Origin: Rhodocyclaceae bacterium UBA2346
GTDB lineage: Bacteria > Pseudomonadota > Gammaproteobacteria > Burkholderiales > Rhodocyclaceae
Direction: 5' to 3'
DNA length: 64,000 nucleotides
Assembly (NCBI GenBank): GCA_002344625.1
Contig: DDUE01000068.1
Span: 11,688 to 75,687, forward strand
The number at the start of each line of letters is the position of its first letter. The first letter of the stretch is position 1. Positions 18,053 through 28,978 of the stretch are shown piece by piece. The notes beneath the pieces are model-generated. The model ran no database searches. It was not told the origin of the DNA and was given only the letters and a program-made list of their open reading frames with translations. The position numbers were made by a program, and so were the translations under genes.

Positions 18053-19417
18053 TCAGCCGGGCACGCTGGGCAGCCCCGCGAGCGCCATCGCCAGCTCCGC
18101 TTCGTCATACTCCAGGTCCGCGAGCCGGTTCGAGAAGTAGTCGGTGTAGGCCGCCATGTCGAAATGCCCATGACCGCACAGGTTGAACAGGATCACTTCG
18201 GACCTGCCCTCGCGTTTGCACCGCAGCGCCTCCTCGATCGCCCCCTTGACCGCATGGTTGGCCTCCGGCGCGGGGACGATGCCTTCGGCCCGCGCGAATG
18301 CGACCCCGGCCTCGAAACACTGAGTCTGGTGATAGGCGACAGCCTCGATGAGCCCGAGCTCCTTGACATGCGAAACCATCGGCGCCATGCCGTGGTAGCG
18401 CAGCCCGCCCGCATGAAAGCCGGGCGGGGTGAAGGTCGAGCCGAGCGTGTGCATCTTGGTGAGCGGGGTCAGATGGGCGGTATCGCCGAAATCGTAGGCG
18501 TAGCGGCCGCGCGTGAGCGACGGACATGCGGCGGGCTCGACTGCGACGATCCTGCGCGTGCGACCGCCACGAAGCTGCTGGCCAAGAAAGGGGAATGCAA
18601 TCCCGGCGAAATTCGATCCACCGCCGGTGCACCCGACGATCACGTCCGGATCGTCGCCGGCGATCTCGAGCTGCTTCATCGCCTCGAGTCCGGTGATGGT
18701 CTGGTGCAGCAGCACATGATTGAGCACCGAACCGAGCGCGTACTTGGTGTCATCGCGCTGCACCGCGAGTTCGACCGCCTCGGAAATCGCAATCCCCAGG
18801 CTGCCCGGATGCTCCGGGTTCGCCGCCAGTATCGTCCGCCCCGACTCGGTCAGGTTCGACGGCGACGCCACGCAGCGCGCTCCGTAGGTTTCCATCACCG
18901 CGCGCCGGTAAGGTTTCTGCTGGTACGAAACCCTCACCTGGAACACCTGGATCTCCAGACCGAACAGCGCCCCGGCGAACGCCAGCGACGTCCCCCACTG
19001 GCCGGCGCCGGTTTCGGTCGTGAGCCGCCTGACGCCCGCCTCCATGTTGTAGAACGCTTGCGGAATCGCCGTATTGGGCTTGTGGCTGCCTGCGGGACTC
19101 ACCCCCTCGTACTTGTAGTAGATACGCGCGGGCGTGCCGAGCGCCTCTTCCAGGCGCCGGGCACGATACAGCGGCGCCGGGCGCCATTGCCGGAAAATCC
19201 GCCGAACCGCATCGGGAATCTCGATATGCCGCTCGGTACTGACTTCCTGCATGATCAGGCTATCCGGGAACAACGGCGCGAGATCCGCCGGCCCGACCGG
19301 CTGCAGCGTCCCCGGGTGCAGCACCGCCGGCAACGGCACCGGCAAGTCGGCTGCGAGGTTGTACCAATCCTTGGGCATATCCGCTTCATCCAGCAGATAC
19401 TTGATTTGTTCGCTCAT
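18053..19417 (-). CDS. TrpB2-type tryptophan synthase beta-like protein
   Basis: 454-residue PLP enzyme of the TrpB2 branch. It opens [20 protein letters not shown], a TrpB2-specific N-terminal extension. The PLP lysine is in AGSHKPNTA (about residue 113) and the phosphate loop is [10 protein letters not shown]. TrpB2 proteins can make tryptophan from indole and serine without TrpA. No trpA or other trp gene is near, so this is a stand-alone copy, possibly for indole salvage (inference). I use the ATG four codons into the longest frame (MSEQIKY). The 282 bp upstream to thiL hold the divergent promoters, not individually recognisable. Confidence 0.9.
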   Translation of the reverse strand: MSEQIKYLLDEADMPKDWYNLAADLPVPLPAVLHPGTLQPVGPADLAPLFPDSLIMQEVSTERHIEIPDAVRRIFRQWRPAPLYRARRLEEALGTPARIYYKYEGVSPAGSHKPNTAIPQAFYNMEAGVRRLTTETGAGQWGTSLAFAGALFGLEIQVFQVRVSYQQKPYRRAVMETYGARCVASPSNLTESGRTILAANPEHPGSLGIAISEAVELAVQRDDTKYALGSVLNHVLLHQTITGLEAMKQLEIAGDDPDVIVGCTGGGSNFAGIAFPFLGQQLRGGRTRRIVAVEPAACPSLTRGRYAYDFGDTAHLTPLTKMHTLGSTFTPPGFHAGGLRYHGMAPMVSHVKELGLIEAVAYHQTQCFEAGVAFARAEGIVPAPEANHAVKGAIEEALRCKREGRSEVILFNLCGHGHFDMAAYTDYFSNRLADLEYDEAELAMALAGLPSVPG

Positions 19418-19699
19418 CGTCTCATCCATTCCGGGTCATTGGGCAAACCGGACGCACGCCGGCCGGAAGCACACCGCCAGCGCACGCGCGCCCATGGCAT
19501 CATTCTGTCGCCGGCCACCGGATCCGGCAACCTGCGAATCCGCCCATCACACCGCCGCCGGCCCCGGCCTGGGCTGGGCCGGCGGTTCGGGTGCTTTGAT
19601 TATGCTCAACAATTTCGACCCGATTTTGTTTTCAGATCGCCCCGGCTGGGTTAATCTCGGATCTCCCTGCGATCCAGACCCCGCGTTCACCCCGTTCAA

Positions 19700-20671
19700 A
19701 TGCCCTCCGAGTTCGACCTGATTCGCCGTTACTTCACCCACGAAGTGGCGCACACCGAGCTTGGCGTGGGCGACGATGCCGCCCTCCTCGCGCCTCGGCC
19801 CGGCATGCGGCTGGCCGTCTCGACCGACATGCTCGTCGCCGGCACCCACTTCTTTGCCGACACCGATCCCTGCGATCTGGGCTGGAAGACCCTCGCCGTC
19901 AATGTCTCGGATCTTGCCGCCATGGGCGCCGAGCCGCGCTGGGCCGTGCTGGCCTTGTCGCTACCGCGGGCAGACGAGGCCTGGGTCGCCGACTTCGCGC
20001 GCGGCTTCCTCGAGTGCGCCTGCCGCTTCGGCATCGACCTGATCGGCGGCGACACGACGCGCGGACCGCTCAACCTGGCCGTGACGATCTTCGGCGAAGT
20101 GCCCGAAGGCCAGGCGATCACGCGTGCCGGCGCCCACCCTGAAGACGATCTGTGGGTGAGCGGGCAGCCGGGGCGGGCCGCGCTGGGGCTGGCCGTGCTG
20201 CGCAACCAGGTCACATTGTCGCCCGAAGGCCGGAGCGCGTGCCTGTCGGCCCTGCATCGACCACAGCCGCGGGTCGAGCTGGGGCTCGGATTACGCGGAG
20301 TGGCGAGCGCGATGCTCGATGTCTCGGACGGTTTGCTGGGCGACCTCGCACACCTGCTCGAACGCTCTGGCGTCGGGGCGATCATCGACGCCGCGGCCTT
20401 GCCGATCGGACCGCTGGTGGCCTGCGGTGCCGACATCGACGCAGCACGCGCCGCCCTGTTGTGCGGGGGCGACGACTACGAGCTCATTTTCGCCGCACCA
20501 GCCACGGCGCGCGCGCATCTGGCCGCCACCGCCGGGTCGCTCGGGCTGGCACTGACGCGCATCGGCGTGCTGACCGATCAGGCTGGGCGCATGTTCATCC
20601 GTGATCACGCCGGCCGCCTGAGCGCGCAAGACCCGCGGGGGTATGATCACTTCCGACAACATGCGCCCTAA
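19700..20671 (+). CDS. thiL: Thiamine-monophosphate kinase
   Basis: 323-residue ThiL, which phosphorylates thiamine monophosphate to thiamine pyrophosphate with ATP. Family motifs include LGVGDDAALLAPRPG, the metal/substrate loop AVSTDMLVAGTHFF, NVSDLAAMGAEPRWAVLALSLP (in part), GGDTTRGPLNLA and DVSDGLLGDLAHL. The C-terminus overlaps pgpA by 29 bp, an arrangement common in proteobacteria. No TPP riboswitch is visible upstream. Confidence 0.95.
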   Translation: MPSEFDLIRRYFTHEVAHTELGVGDDAALLAPRPGMRLAVSTDMLVAGTHFFADTDPCDLGWKTLAVNVSDLAAMGAEPRWAVLALSLPRADEAWVADFARGFLECACRFGIDLIGGDTTRGPLNLAVTIFGEVPEGQAITRAGAHPEDDLWVSGQPGRAALGLAVLRNQVTLSPEGRSACLSALHRPQPRVELGLGLRGVASAMLDVSDGLLGDLAHLLERSGVGAIIDAAALPIGPLVACGADIDAARAALLCGGDDYELIFAAPATARAHLAATAGSLGLALTRIGVLTDQAGRMFIRDHAGRLSAQDPRGYDHFRQHAP

Positions 20672-21161
20672 CGTCAATTTCCTCCTCAGCCACCCGGCGC
20701 ATTTCATCGCGCTCGGTTTCGGCTCCGGCCTCTCGCCACGCGCACCGGGTACGGCCGGCACCCTGCTGGCATGGCTGCTTTTTCCACTCCTGAAGACGCC
20801 GGTCTCGGACTTCGTGTTCTTCGCGCTCCTGGTGAGCCTGTTCTTCGCCGGGGTGATCGCCTGCGACCGCACCGGGCGGGCACTCGGCGTCGCGGATCAT
20901 GGCGCGATCGTCTGGGACGAAATGGTTGCAATCTGGCTGGTGCTGCTGCTGACCCCGCCAGCCTTCTTCTGGCAGGCCGTGGCGGTGGCGCTGTTCCGCT
21001 TCTTCGACATCGTCAAGCCCCCGCCAATCCGCTGGGCGGGCCGCCACCTGCACGGGGGGTTCGGCGTGATGATCGATGACATGCTGGCCGCCGGCTACAC
21101 GATTCTGGCGCTGGCGATACTGGTCCGGATCTTCGGGATGACACCATGGATGATGAACTGA
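20643..21161 (+). CDS. pgpA: Phosphatidylglycerophosphatase A
   Basis: 172-residue inner-membrane enzyme that dephosphorylates phosphatidylglycerophosphate to phosphatidylglycerol. [22 protein letters not shown] near the N-terminus (quoted in part: [14 protein letters not shown]) and [15 protein letters not shown] are family signatures; three to four hydrophobic helices are present. It overlaps thiL upstream and pncC downstream by 16 bp. Confidence 0.93.
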   Translation: MITSDNMRPNVNFLLSHPAHFIALGFGSGLSPRAPGTAGTLLAWLLFPLLKTPVSDFVFFALLVSLFFAGVIACDRTGRALGVADHGAIVWDEMVAIWLVLLLTPPAFFWQAVAVALFRFFDIVKPPPIRWAGRHLHGGFGVMIDDMLAAGYTILALAILVRIFGMTPWMMN

Positions 21162-21640
21162 GCACACTTTCCGCCGCAACCGGCGCCCTGTTGCGGGAGC
21201 GCGGCTGGCTGCTGGCCACCGCGGAATCATGTACCGGCGGCTGGATCGCCCAGGTGGTCACCGCCACCGCGGGCAGTTCGAGCTGGTTCGATTGCGGCTT
21301 CGTGAGCTATTCGAACGCAGCCAAGCAGTCGCTGCTCGGCGTCGCACCCGCCACCTTGCTCGAACACGGCGCGGTCAGCGAGCAAACCGTGCGCGAGATG
21401 GCATCCGGCGCCATTGTGCGCAGCCGTGCGCAAGTGGCGCTCGCCGTTTCGGGCATCGCCGGGCCGGGCGGAGCCGTTCCGGGCAAACCGGTCGGTACGG
21501 TCTGTTTCGCGTGGGCACTGCCGGATGGGACGCTGATCGCCGAGACGCACAGGTTCGCAGGCGACCGGGAAGCCGTTCGCCATCAAACCGTGGTACACGC
21601 GCTGCAATCGCTACCGCGCCTGCTCCGCCGGCACGGCTGA
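21146..21640 (+). CDS. pncC: Nicotinamide-nucleotide amidohydrolase PncC (CinA C-terminal)
   Basis: 164-residue stand-alone CinA C-terminal domain. It deamidates NMN to nicotinic acid mononucleotide in pyridine-nucleotide recycling. [21 protein letters not shown] contains the catalytic Ser/Cys region (short form [10 protein letters not shown]), and [22 protein letters not shown] is the second signature (part shown: [16 protein letters not shown]). It ends 72 bp before recA, as in many gammaproteobacteria and betaproteobacteria. Confidence 0.93.
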   Translation: MDDELSTLSAATGALLRERGWLLATAESCTGGWIAQVVTATAGSSSWFDCGFVSYSNAAKQSLLGVAPATLLEHGAVSEQTVREMASGAIVRSRAQVALAVSGIAGPGGAVPGKPVGTVCFAWALPDGTLIAETHRFAGDREAVRHQTVVHALQSLPRLLRRHG

Positions 21641-21712
21641 CGCGGCGTCGCCAATCAACGCACCACAGCAATCTCTGTGCCATAATTCGCAAAAGTCACG
21701 AAGGAATTCAAA

Positions 21713-22750
<1,038 letters not shown>

Positions 22751-22763
22751 TACGGCAGCAAAC

Positions 22764-23219
22764 ATGTCCGGAGCCGGCCCCAGCCTGCGCGAACGAGCGA
22801 TCCGCCTGCTCGCCCTGCGCGAGCACTCGCGCAGCGAGCTGGTCCGCAAACTGGCCGCGCACGGCAGCGCCGACGAAATCGACGCGACGCTCGCACGGCT
22901 TGGCGAGCTCGGCCTGCAGTCGGACGAGCGATTCGCACGTGCATGGATCCGTTCGAAAGCCGCGCGCTTCGGGCTGGCGCGCCTTCGACACGAGCTCGCC
23001 CGCCGCGGGCTGGCGCGCGACGTGATCGAAGACGCGCTGGCACTCGAAGCCGACGCGAGCGAAATCGATCGCGCCCGCGCGGTGTGGGCCGGCAAATTTG
23101 GCAAGACCCCGCAGGACAGGTCAGAATGGGCGAAACAGGCGCGATTCCTACAGGGTCGTGGTTTTTCGGCGGATACGATAACAAGGCTGCTAAAAGAGAA
23201 TCCGGATGAGTCTGCTTAA
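22764..23219 (+). CDS. recX: RecA regulator RecX
   Basis: 151-residue, Arg/Ala-rich helical protein that binds and restrains RecA filaments. [27 protein letters not shown] and the repeated three-helix pattern are typical; the ending [18 protein letters not shown] matches the family. I use the ATG at 22764, 13 bp after recA; an upstream in-frame ATG inside recA is an alternative. The C-terminus overlaps lptB by 14 bp. Confidence 0.9.
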   Translation: MSGAGPSLRERAIRLLALREHSRSELVRKLAAHGSADEIDATLARLGELGLQSDERFARAWIRSKAARFGLARLRHELARRGLARDVIEDALALEADASEIDRARAVWAGKFGKTPQDRSEWAKQARFLQGRGFSADTITRLLKENPDESA

Positions 23220-23928
23220 GGTCAAGGGCCTGCGCAAGAGCTACAAACTGCGCACCGTCGTCCACGACGTGGGTTTCGAGGTCGGCAGCGGCGAAGTGGT
23301 CGGACTGCTCGGCCCCAACGGGGCCGGCAAGACAACCTGTTTCTACATGATCGTGGGGCTCGTGCGTGCGGACGACGGCGAGATCACCCTCGACGACGCG
23401 CGCCTCACCCATTTGCCCATCCATGCCCGGGCGCGCCTCGGATTGTCGTATCTGCCGCAGGAGATGAGCGTTTTCCGCAAGCTCAGCGTGGCCGACAACA
23501 TCAAGGCGGTTCTGGAGCTGCAGGGACTCGGCAAGGACGACATCGCAACCCGGCTGGAACAACTGCTCGAAGAACTCGGCATTGCCCATCTGCGCGACAA
23601 CCCCTCGATCTCGCTGTCGGGCGGCGAGCGCCGGCGCTGCGAGATCGCGCGCGCGCTGGCGAACAGCCCCCGCCTGATCCTGCTCGACGAACCTTTCGCG
23701 GGTGTGGACCCGATCGCGGTCCTCGACATCCAGAAGATCATCCGCTTCCTCAAGGAACGCGGCATAGGCGTGCTGATCACGGACCACAACGTGCGCGAGA
23801 CCCTGGGCATCTGCGACCGCGCCTACATCATCAGCGCGGGCAGCGTTCTCGCCAGCGGCCATCCCGACGAGATCGTGCGCAACGAACAGGTGCGCCAAGT
23901 GTATCTCGGTGAACATTTCCGGCTCTGA
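23206..23928 (+). CDS. lptB: Lipopolysaccharide export ATPase LptB
   Basis: 240-residue ABC ATPase that powers LPS extraction by LptFG. Walker [15 protein letters not shown], signature [15 protein letters not shown], Walker [17 protein letters not shown] and switch histidine in [10 protein letters not shown] are all present. In most relatives lptA/lptC lie just upstream; here recX does, so those genes must be elsewhere. rpoN follows after 22 bp. Confidence 0.95.
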   Translation: MSLLKVKGLRKSYKLRTVVHDVGFEVGSGEVVGLLGPNGAGKTTCFYMIVGLVRADDGEITLDDARLTHLPIHARARLGLSYLPQEMSVFRKLSVADNIKAVLELQGLGKDDIATRLEQLLEELGIAHLRDNPSISLSGGERRRCEIARALANSPRLILLDEPFAGVDPIAVLDIQKIIRFLKERGIGVLITDHNVRETLGICDRAYIISAGSVLASGHPDEIVRNEQVRQVYLGEHFRL

Positions 23929-23950
23929 AGCGCCTCGATCCCCAACCGCC

Positions 23951-25411
23951 ATGAAGCCATCCCTCCAGCTCAAGCTCTCGCAGCACCTGACGCTCACGCC
24001 ACAACTGCAGCAATCGATCAAGCTGCTGCAACTGTCGACCCTCGAGCTCAACCAGGAGATCGAACGCTTCCTGCTCGAGAACCCGATGCTCGAGCGCGAA
24101 GACATCGACGGTGGCGACTATCGCGCGGCGGGCAGCGAGCCACCGCGCACCGACGCGGGCGAGCATGAAGGCGACACTTCGTCCGCCCCGGCCGACAGCA
24201 CCACGCCGGAGTCCCGCGAGGACAGTGGCGAGGCCACCAGCTTCGAGGACGGTAGCGACTGGACGAGCGGCACGGGCGGCAGCCAGAACCGCGACGACGA
24301 GGACGACAGCGATTTTCAGGATTTTCAGGCGACGGCGGCCAGCCTGCGCGACCATCTCGACCAGCAGGTGAGTCTCGCGCCGCTCAGCGATCGTGACCGG
24401 GCGCTGGTACGCTTCATCATCGAGGCGCTGGACGACGACGGCTACCTCAACCAGTCGCTCGAAGAGCTATTGGCGCTCCTGCCGCCCGAACTCGAGTTCG
24501 ACCTCGAAGACCTCTCGATCGCGCTACACCAGGTGCAAAGCCTCGAACCATCCGGCATCGGCGCGCGCAGTCCGCAGGAATGCCTCGACCTGCAGCTCAA
24601 GGCCCTGCCCCCCGGGCCGGTCCGCGATCTTGCCCGGGTGGTCGTGTGCGAGCACCTCGAATTGCTGGCGGAGCGCAACTTCGCGCGCATCAAGCGCAGC
24701 ACCGGCTGCAACGACGACGAACTGCGCGAAGCCCATGCGCTGATCTGCACGCTCAACCCGCATCCCGGTTCGCAGTACTCCACCCAGGAAACGCGATACG
24801 TGGTGCCCGACGTCGTGGTGCGCAAACACCGCGGCCGCTGGTCGGCGGTACTGAATGCCGACGCGATGCCGCGCCTGCGGGTCAACGCCTTGTACGCCAG
24901 CATTCTCCAGCAGAACCGCGGCTCCGGCGGCGCACTGACCAGCCAGCTGCAGGAAGCGCGCTGGTTGATCAAGAACGTGCAACAGCGCTTCGACACGATC
25001 CTGCGGGTGTCGCAAGCCATTGTTGACCAGCAGCGCCAGTTCTTCGATTATGGAGACGTGGCGATGCGGCCACTCACACTTCGGGAAATAGCCGAGCAGC
25101 TCGAACTCCACGAATCCACAATTTCCAGGGTCACGACACAAAAGTTCATGTCGACGCCGAGGGGCGTATTCGAACTCAAGTATTTCTTTGGTAGTCATGT
25201 TTCCACCGACACCGGCGGCGCGGCGTCCTCCACCGCGATTCGCGCCCTGATTCGTCAGTTGATCGACGCCGAAGACCGCAAGAAACCACTTTCCGACGCA
25301 AAGATCGCAGATTTATTGGGCCAGCAGGGTATCGTGGTTGCACGAAGAACGATCGCCAAATATCGCGAATCGCTCAATATCCCGCCGGTCAGTCAGCGCA
25401 AGACGATTTAA
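23951..25411 (+). CDS. rpoN: RNA polymerase sigma-54 factor RpoN
   Basis: 486-residue sigma-54. Region I is the Gln/Leu-rich MKPSLQLKLSQHLTLTPQLQ and onward; region II (about 60-130) is acidic; the core-binding and helix-turn-helix region follows (TLREIAEQLELHESTISRV), and the RpoN box ARRTIAKYRE is near the C-terminus. It needs AAA+ activators and recognises GG/GC promoters. I use the ATG at 23951; 14 more in-frame upstream residues would overlap lptB and lack region-I character. hpf and ptsN follow, the usual rpoN neighbourhood. Confidence 0.97.
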   Translation: MKPSLQLKLSQHLTLTPQLQQSIKLLQLSTLELNQEIERFLLENPMLEREDIDGGDYRAAGSEPPRTDAGEHEGDTSSAPADSTTPESREDSGEATSFEDGSDWTSGTGGSQNRDDEDDSDFQDFQATAASLRDHLDQQVSLAPLSDRDRALVRFIIEALDDDGYLNQSLEELLALLPPELEFDLEDLSIALHQVQSLEPSGIGARSPQECLDLQLKALPPGPVRDLARVVVCEHLELLAERNFARIKRSTGCNDDELREAHALICTLNPHPGSQYSTQETRYVVPDVVVRKHRGRWSAVLNADAMPRLRVNALYASILQQNRGSGGALTSQLQEARWLIKNVQQRFDTILRVSQAIVDQQRQFFDYGDVAMRPLTLREIAEQLELHESTISRVTTQKFMSTPRGVFELKYFFGSHVSTDTGGAASSTAIRALIRQLIDAEDRKKPLSDAKIADLLGQQGIVVARRTIAKYRESLNIPPVSQRKTI

Positions 25412-25430
25412 ATTCAACAAGGGAGTCATC

Positions 25431-25754
25431 ATGAATCTGAAAATCACCGGCCACCATGTCGAAGTTACCGATGCCATTCGTGACTACGTCAACAGCAAGC
25501 TCGACCGGGTCATCCGCCACTTCGACAATGTCACCAGCGTCGTGGTGATCCTCTCGGTCGAGAAGCTCGACCAGAAAGCCGAAGTCACGGTGCACGTCCG
25601 CGGCAAGGACATCTTCGTCGAGAGCACCGATGCCGACCTGTATGCTGCGATCGACTCGATGACCGACAAGCTCGATCGGCAGGTGATCAAGTACAAACAG
25701 AAGAATCAGGATCACGGCCATGATGCGCTGAAGCATCACGACGCCGAACTCTGA
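25431..25754 (+). CDS. hpf: Ribosome hibernation promoting factor
   Basis: 107-residue short HPF (YhbH) that binds the 30S subunit and promotes inactive 70S/100S ribosomes in stationary phase. MNLKITGHHVEVTDAIRDYV and KLDRVIRHFDNVTSVVVIL match the family; the His-rich tail HGHDALKHHDAEL is also common. An AGGGAG ribosome-binding site lies 6 bp before the ATG. Position directly after rpoN is typical. Confidence 0.95.
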   Translation: MNLKITGHHVEVTDAIRDYVNSKLDRVIRHFDNVTSVVVILSVEKLDQKAEVTVHVRGKDIFVESTDADLYAAIDSMTDKLDRQVIKYKQKNQDHGHDALKHHDAEL

Positions 25755-25851
25755 GGTGTTGCGCGCGCGACTTTTTTAGTTACCGCGTTCGGAGCCGAGT
25801 GTTTATAATCGCGCCTTCAATGCGTATACGCGCACCGATTGACGCCTAACG

Positions 25852-25890
25852 GGCCGACACGAAGCTTGACGCATGAGCGTGGTGTCGGCC
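25852..25890 (+). promoter_or_regulatory. Hairpin in the ptsN leader
   Basis: Perfect 9-bp arms GGCCGACAC (25852-25860) and GTGTCGGCC (25882-25890) enclose a 21-nt loop and end 9 bp before the ptsN ATG, next to the AGGTG ribosome-binding site. A TATAAT at 25804-25809 upstream may be the -10 of a ptsN promoter. The hairpin could affect ptsN translation; this is inference. Confidence 0.5.
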
Positions 25891-25899
25891 AGGTGCAGC

Positions 25900-26385
25900 A
25901 TGAGCCTGATAGCCAATCTCCTACCTCTTTCAAACGTGGTCATCGACCTCGAGGCGAGCAGCAAGAAGCGCGTTTTCGAGCAGGCGGGACTGCTTTTCGA
26001 AAACCAGCAGGGCATCAGCCGCAGCGATGTCTTCGACAGCCTTTTTGCGCGCGAACGCCTCGGCTCGACCGGACTCGGTCAGGGAATCGCGATTCCGCAC
26101 GGTCGCATAAAGGGGCTCAAGGATGCCGCGGGCGCGTTTCTCCGGCTCGCAACACCGGTTCAATTCGACGCCCCCGACGGCCGGCCGGTCGGAATGCTGT
26201 TCGTGCTCCTCGTGCCCGAACAGGCCAACGAACAGCACCTGCAACTGCTGTCGGAGCTGGCGCAGATGTTCAGCGACAGCAAATTCCGTGAAAGCCTGTT
26301 GAACGCCCCCGATCCTGCTGTCATCCATTCGCTATTCACCTCGTGGGGCCCGGATGCGGCGGACGAGCGTCGCGCGGCTTTTTGA
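25900..26385 (+). CDS. ptsN: Nitrogen PTS enzyme IIA (EIIA-Ntr)
   Basis: 161-residue EIIA of the regulatory PTS-Ntr phosphorelay. The phosphorylated histidine is in GIAIPHGRIKGL (about residue 67), the invariant PTS-EIIA-2 motif. In proteobacteria it modulates potassium transport, sensor kinases and other targets instead of moving sugar. I start at the ATG at 25900 (MSLIANLLP); an in-frame ATG 27 bp upstream lies in the leader hairpin loop. It overlaps hprK by 32 bp. Confidence 0.95.
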   Translation: MSLIANLLPLSNVVIDLEASSKKRVFEQAGLLFENQQGISRSDVFDSLFARERLGSTGLGQGIAIPHGRIKGLKDAAGAFLRLATPVQFDAPDGRPVGMLFVLLVPEQANEQHLQLLSELAQMFSDSKFRESLLNAPDPAVIHSLFTSWGPDAADERRAAF

Positions 26386-27295
26386 CAGCCACCGTGACTG
26401 GCTCAAGCTGACGCATGTTTGCGGCAGGCTTGATCGCGACATCTCCGTCACCGAAGAACGCATCTGGCCGGCCGATCTGGTCGGGCACCTCAACCTGATC
26501 CATCCCGACCGCCTGCAGATCATCGGTGCCGCCGAGCTGTCGTGGGCACGCAGGCAATCGCGCGACAAGATCGCCCACCACCTCACCGAAATCCTCTCGG
26601 CACAGCCGCCGGCCATCGTCATGGCGGACGACTGCGAAGTTCCGGCGATGGTCAGCACCCTGTGCGAAGCCAACGGCATCGCGCTGTTCACGACCCCCCT
26701 CGCCTCGGCCAGCGTGATCGACCAGTTGCGGCTCTATCTCTCGCGCCAGCTCGCGGAGAAGGTGTCGCTACACGGCGTGTTCATGGATGTGCTGGGGGTC
26801 GGCGTATTCATCACCGGCGACTCGGGTGCGGGCAAGTCCGAACTCGCGCTCGAGCTGATCTCGCGCGGGCATGGCCTGGTCGCCGACGATATCGTCGAGT
26901 TTTCACGCATCGCCCCGTCGGTTCTCGAGGGACGCTGCCCCGAAATGCTCAAGGACTTCATCGAAGTCCGCGGGCTGGGGATTCTCAACATCCGCACGAT
27001 CTTTGGCGAAACCGCCTGCCGACGCAAGATGCGCCTGCGCCTGATCGTATACCTGCAGCGGCGCACCCCCGGTCAGGACGATCCTTCACGCCTGCCCATG
27101 CACCAGGAAACGCAGGACATCCTCGGCGTCCCGATCCGGCGAACGGTATTGCCGGTCGCGGCCGGACGCAACCTCGCGGTGCTTCTCGAAGCTGCCGTGC
27201 GCTCGGCGATTCTGCAATGGCGCGGCATGGACTCCACCCAGGAGTTCGTCGAACGACAACAGAGCATGCTGAACGATGGGTCGGGCGGCTTCTGA
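26354..27295 (+). CDS. hprK: HPr kinase/phosphorylase
   Basis: 313-residue HprK. An N-terminal ligand-binding-like domain (about 1-130) is followed by the kinase domain with P-loop ITGDSGAGKSELALELI (about 153-169) and the K/P signature EVRGLGILNIRTIFGE (about 205-220). It phosphorylates and dephosphorylates a serine of HPr; in betaproteobacteria this acts on PTS-Ntr. It overlaps ptsN. rapZ (yvcJ) and ptsH-type genes that often follow are absent; ilvA comes next. Confidence 0.95.
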   Translation: MRRTSVARLFDSHRDWLKLTHVCGRLDRDISVTEERIWPADLVGHLNLIHPDRLQIIGAAELSWARRQSRDKIAHHLTEILSAQPPAIVMADDCEVPAMVSTLCEANGIALFTTPLASASVIDQLRLYLSRQLAEKVSLHGVFMDVLGVGVFITGDSGAGKSELALELISRGHGLVADDIVEFSRIAPSVLEGRCPEMLKDFIEVRGLGILNIRTIFGETACRRKMRLRLIVYLQRRTPGQDDPSRLPMHQETQDILGVPIRRTVLPVAAGRNLAVLLEAAVRSAILQWRGMDSTQEFVERQQSMLNDGSGGF

Positions 27296-27420
27296 GCCAC
27301 CGCGCAGCAACGCCTGCTGCGTCCATGCCCGCAGGCCGGCGACGCGCAGCCCTTGCGGAGGCATCCCGCGGACTGCTACGCTCGGAGCCCGTTGCTTCAA
27401 GCCGAATTTCATCGCCCGCC

Positions 27421-28944
27421 ATGACTGCTGCACACCCCGACTACCTCGAACGCATTCTCAACGCCCGGGTTTATGAGATCGCCGAGGAAACCCCCCTCGA
27501 TTTCGCCGCCAACCTGTCCGCGCGGGTGCACAACCGCATCCACCTCAAGCGCGAAGACATGCAACCGGTGTTCAGCTTCAAGATTCGCGGCGCCTACAAC
27601 AAGATGGCGAACCTCTCCGCGGCGGCGCTCAAGCGCGGCGTGATCTGCGCATCGGCCGGCAACCATGCGCAGGGTGTCGCGATGTCGGCGGAAAAACTAG
27701 GCGTCCGGGCCGTGATCGTCATGCCAGAGTCGACCCCGCTGATCAAGGTGGACGCCGTGCGTGCCCGTGGCGCCGAAGTGGTCCTGAGGGGCGAGTCCTT
27801 CTCCGACGCCTACGCGCATGCGCTCGAACTCGAGAAGACCGAGAAGCTCACGTTCGTCCATCCGTTCGACGACCCGGATGTGATCGCCGGTCAAGGCACC
27901 ATCGGCATGGAAATCCTGCGCTCGCACAGCAAGCCGATCCATGCCATCTTCTGTTGCGTGGGCGGTGGCGGCCTGATCTCGGGCGTCGCCGCCTACGTCA
28001 AGCGCCTGCGCCCGGAGACCAAGATCATCGGTGTCGAGGCGGTGGATTCCGAGGCGATGACGCAGTCGCTCAGGACCGGCGAGCGGGTGGTACTCGATCA
28101 GGTCGGCCTGTTTGCGGACGGCGCAGCCGTGAAACAGGTCGGCGCAGAAAACTTCCGGCTGTGCCAGCAGTATGTCGACGAGATGATCGTGGTCGACAAC
28201 GATGCGATCTGCGCCGCCATCAAGGATGTGTTCGAAGACACCCGCTCGATTCTCGAGCCGGCCGGCGCTCTCGCGATTGCCGGCGCCAAGGAATACATCA
28301 AGCAGAACAAGTTGCGCGACAAGAACATCGTCGCAATCGCCTCCGGGGCGAACATGAATTTCGACCGCTTGCGCTTCGTCGCCGAACGGGCGGAACTGGG
28401 CGAGCAGCGTGAAGCGGTGTTGGCGGTCACGATCCCCGAAAAACCCGGCTCATTCAAGAAGTTCTGCGGCCTGCTCGGCAACCGCAACATCACCGAGTTC
28501 AACTACCGCTACGCCGATCCGAAGCGCGCGCACATCTTCGTCGGCGTCACGGTGCACAATCGCGGCGAGGCCTCCCGGCTGGTCGAGATGCTCGAACGCC
28601 ACGACTTGCCGGCGCTCGACCTGACCGATGACGAGATGGCCAAGAGCCACATCCGCTATATGGTCGGCGGACATGCGCCACAGGTCGACAACGAGTTGAT
28701 CTACCGCTTCGTCTTCCCCGAAAGGCCGGGCGCGCTGATGAATTTCCTGTCGCAACTGCGCTCCGACTGGAACATCAGCCTGTTCCACTACCGCAACCAC
28801 GGCGCGGATTTCGGGCGGGTGCTGGTCGGACTGCAGGTTTCCGAAGCCGACAAGTCCGATTTTCATGACTTCCTGGCCCGGCTCGGTTACGACTTCCAGG
28901 AAGAAACCGGCAACCCCGTATACCGGATGTTTCTGGGCAATTGA
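27421..28944 (+). CDS. ilvA: Threonine ammonia-lyase, biosynthetic
   Basis: 507-residue PLP enzyme that deaminates threonine to 2-oxobutanoate, first step of isoleucine synthesis. The PLP lysine is in FSFKIRGAYNKM (about residue 56) and the phosphate loop is CCVGGGGLISG. Two ACT-like regulatory subdomains follow (about 330-410, EKPGSFKKFCGLLG; and about 425-505, ERPGALMNFLSQL), the layout of the isoleucine-inhibited enzyme. I start at the ATG at 27421; the 125 bp after hprK contain no gene. Confidence 0.95.
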   Translation: MTAAHPDYLERILNARVYEIAEETPLDFAANLSARVHNRIHLKREDMQPVFSFKIRGAYNKMANLSAAALKRGVICASAGNHAQGVAMSAEKLGVRAVIVMPESTPLIKVDAVRARGAEVVLRGESFSDAYAHALELEKTEKLTFVHPFDDPDVIAGQGTIGMEILRSHSKPIHAIFCCVGGGGLISGVAAYVKRLRPETKIIGVEAVDSEAMTQSLRTGERVVLDQVGLFADGAAVKQVGAENFRLCQQYVDEMIVVDNDAICAAIKDVFEDTRSILEPAGALAIAGAKEYIKQNKLRDKNIVAIASGANMNFDRLRFVAERAELGEQREAVLAVTIPEKPGSFKKFCGLLGNRNITEFNYRYADPKRAHIFVGVTVHNRGEASRLVEMLERHDLPALDLTDDEMAKSHIRYMVGGHAPQVDNELIYRFVFPERPGALMNFLSQLRSDWNISLFHYRNHGADFGRVLVGLQVSEADKSDFHDFLARLGYDFQEETGNPVYRMFLGN

Positions 28945-28978
28945 GCCTTTCCGGCCGGCCAGCGCCTGGGCGGATCGG

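Noticed and set aside
19418-19699. TPP riboswitch before thiL
   Set aside because: No CTGAGA/ACCTGA-type core elements seen in the gap.
25822-25831. GCGTATACGC palindrome upstream of ptsN as a third copy of a GTATAC operator
   Set aside because: GTATAC cores also occur inside several genes in this window; ten bases of symmetry are too few to link it to the other palindromes.
26542-27420. N-terminal extension of ilvA through hprK
   Set aside because: Open by composition only; ilvA homology starts at the ATG at 27421.
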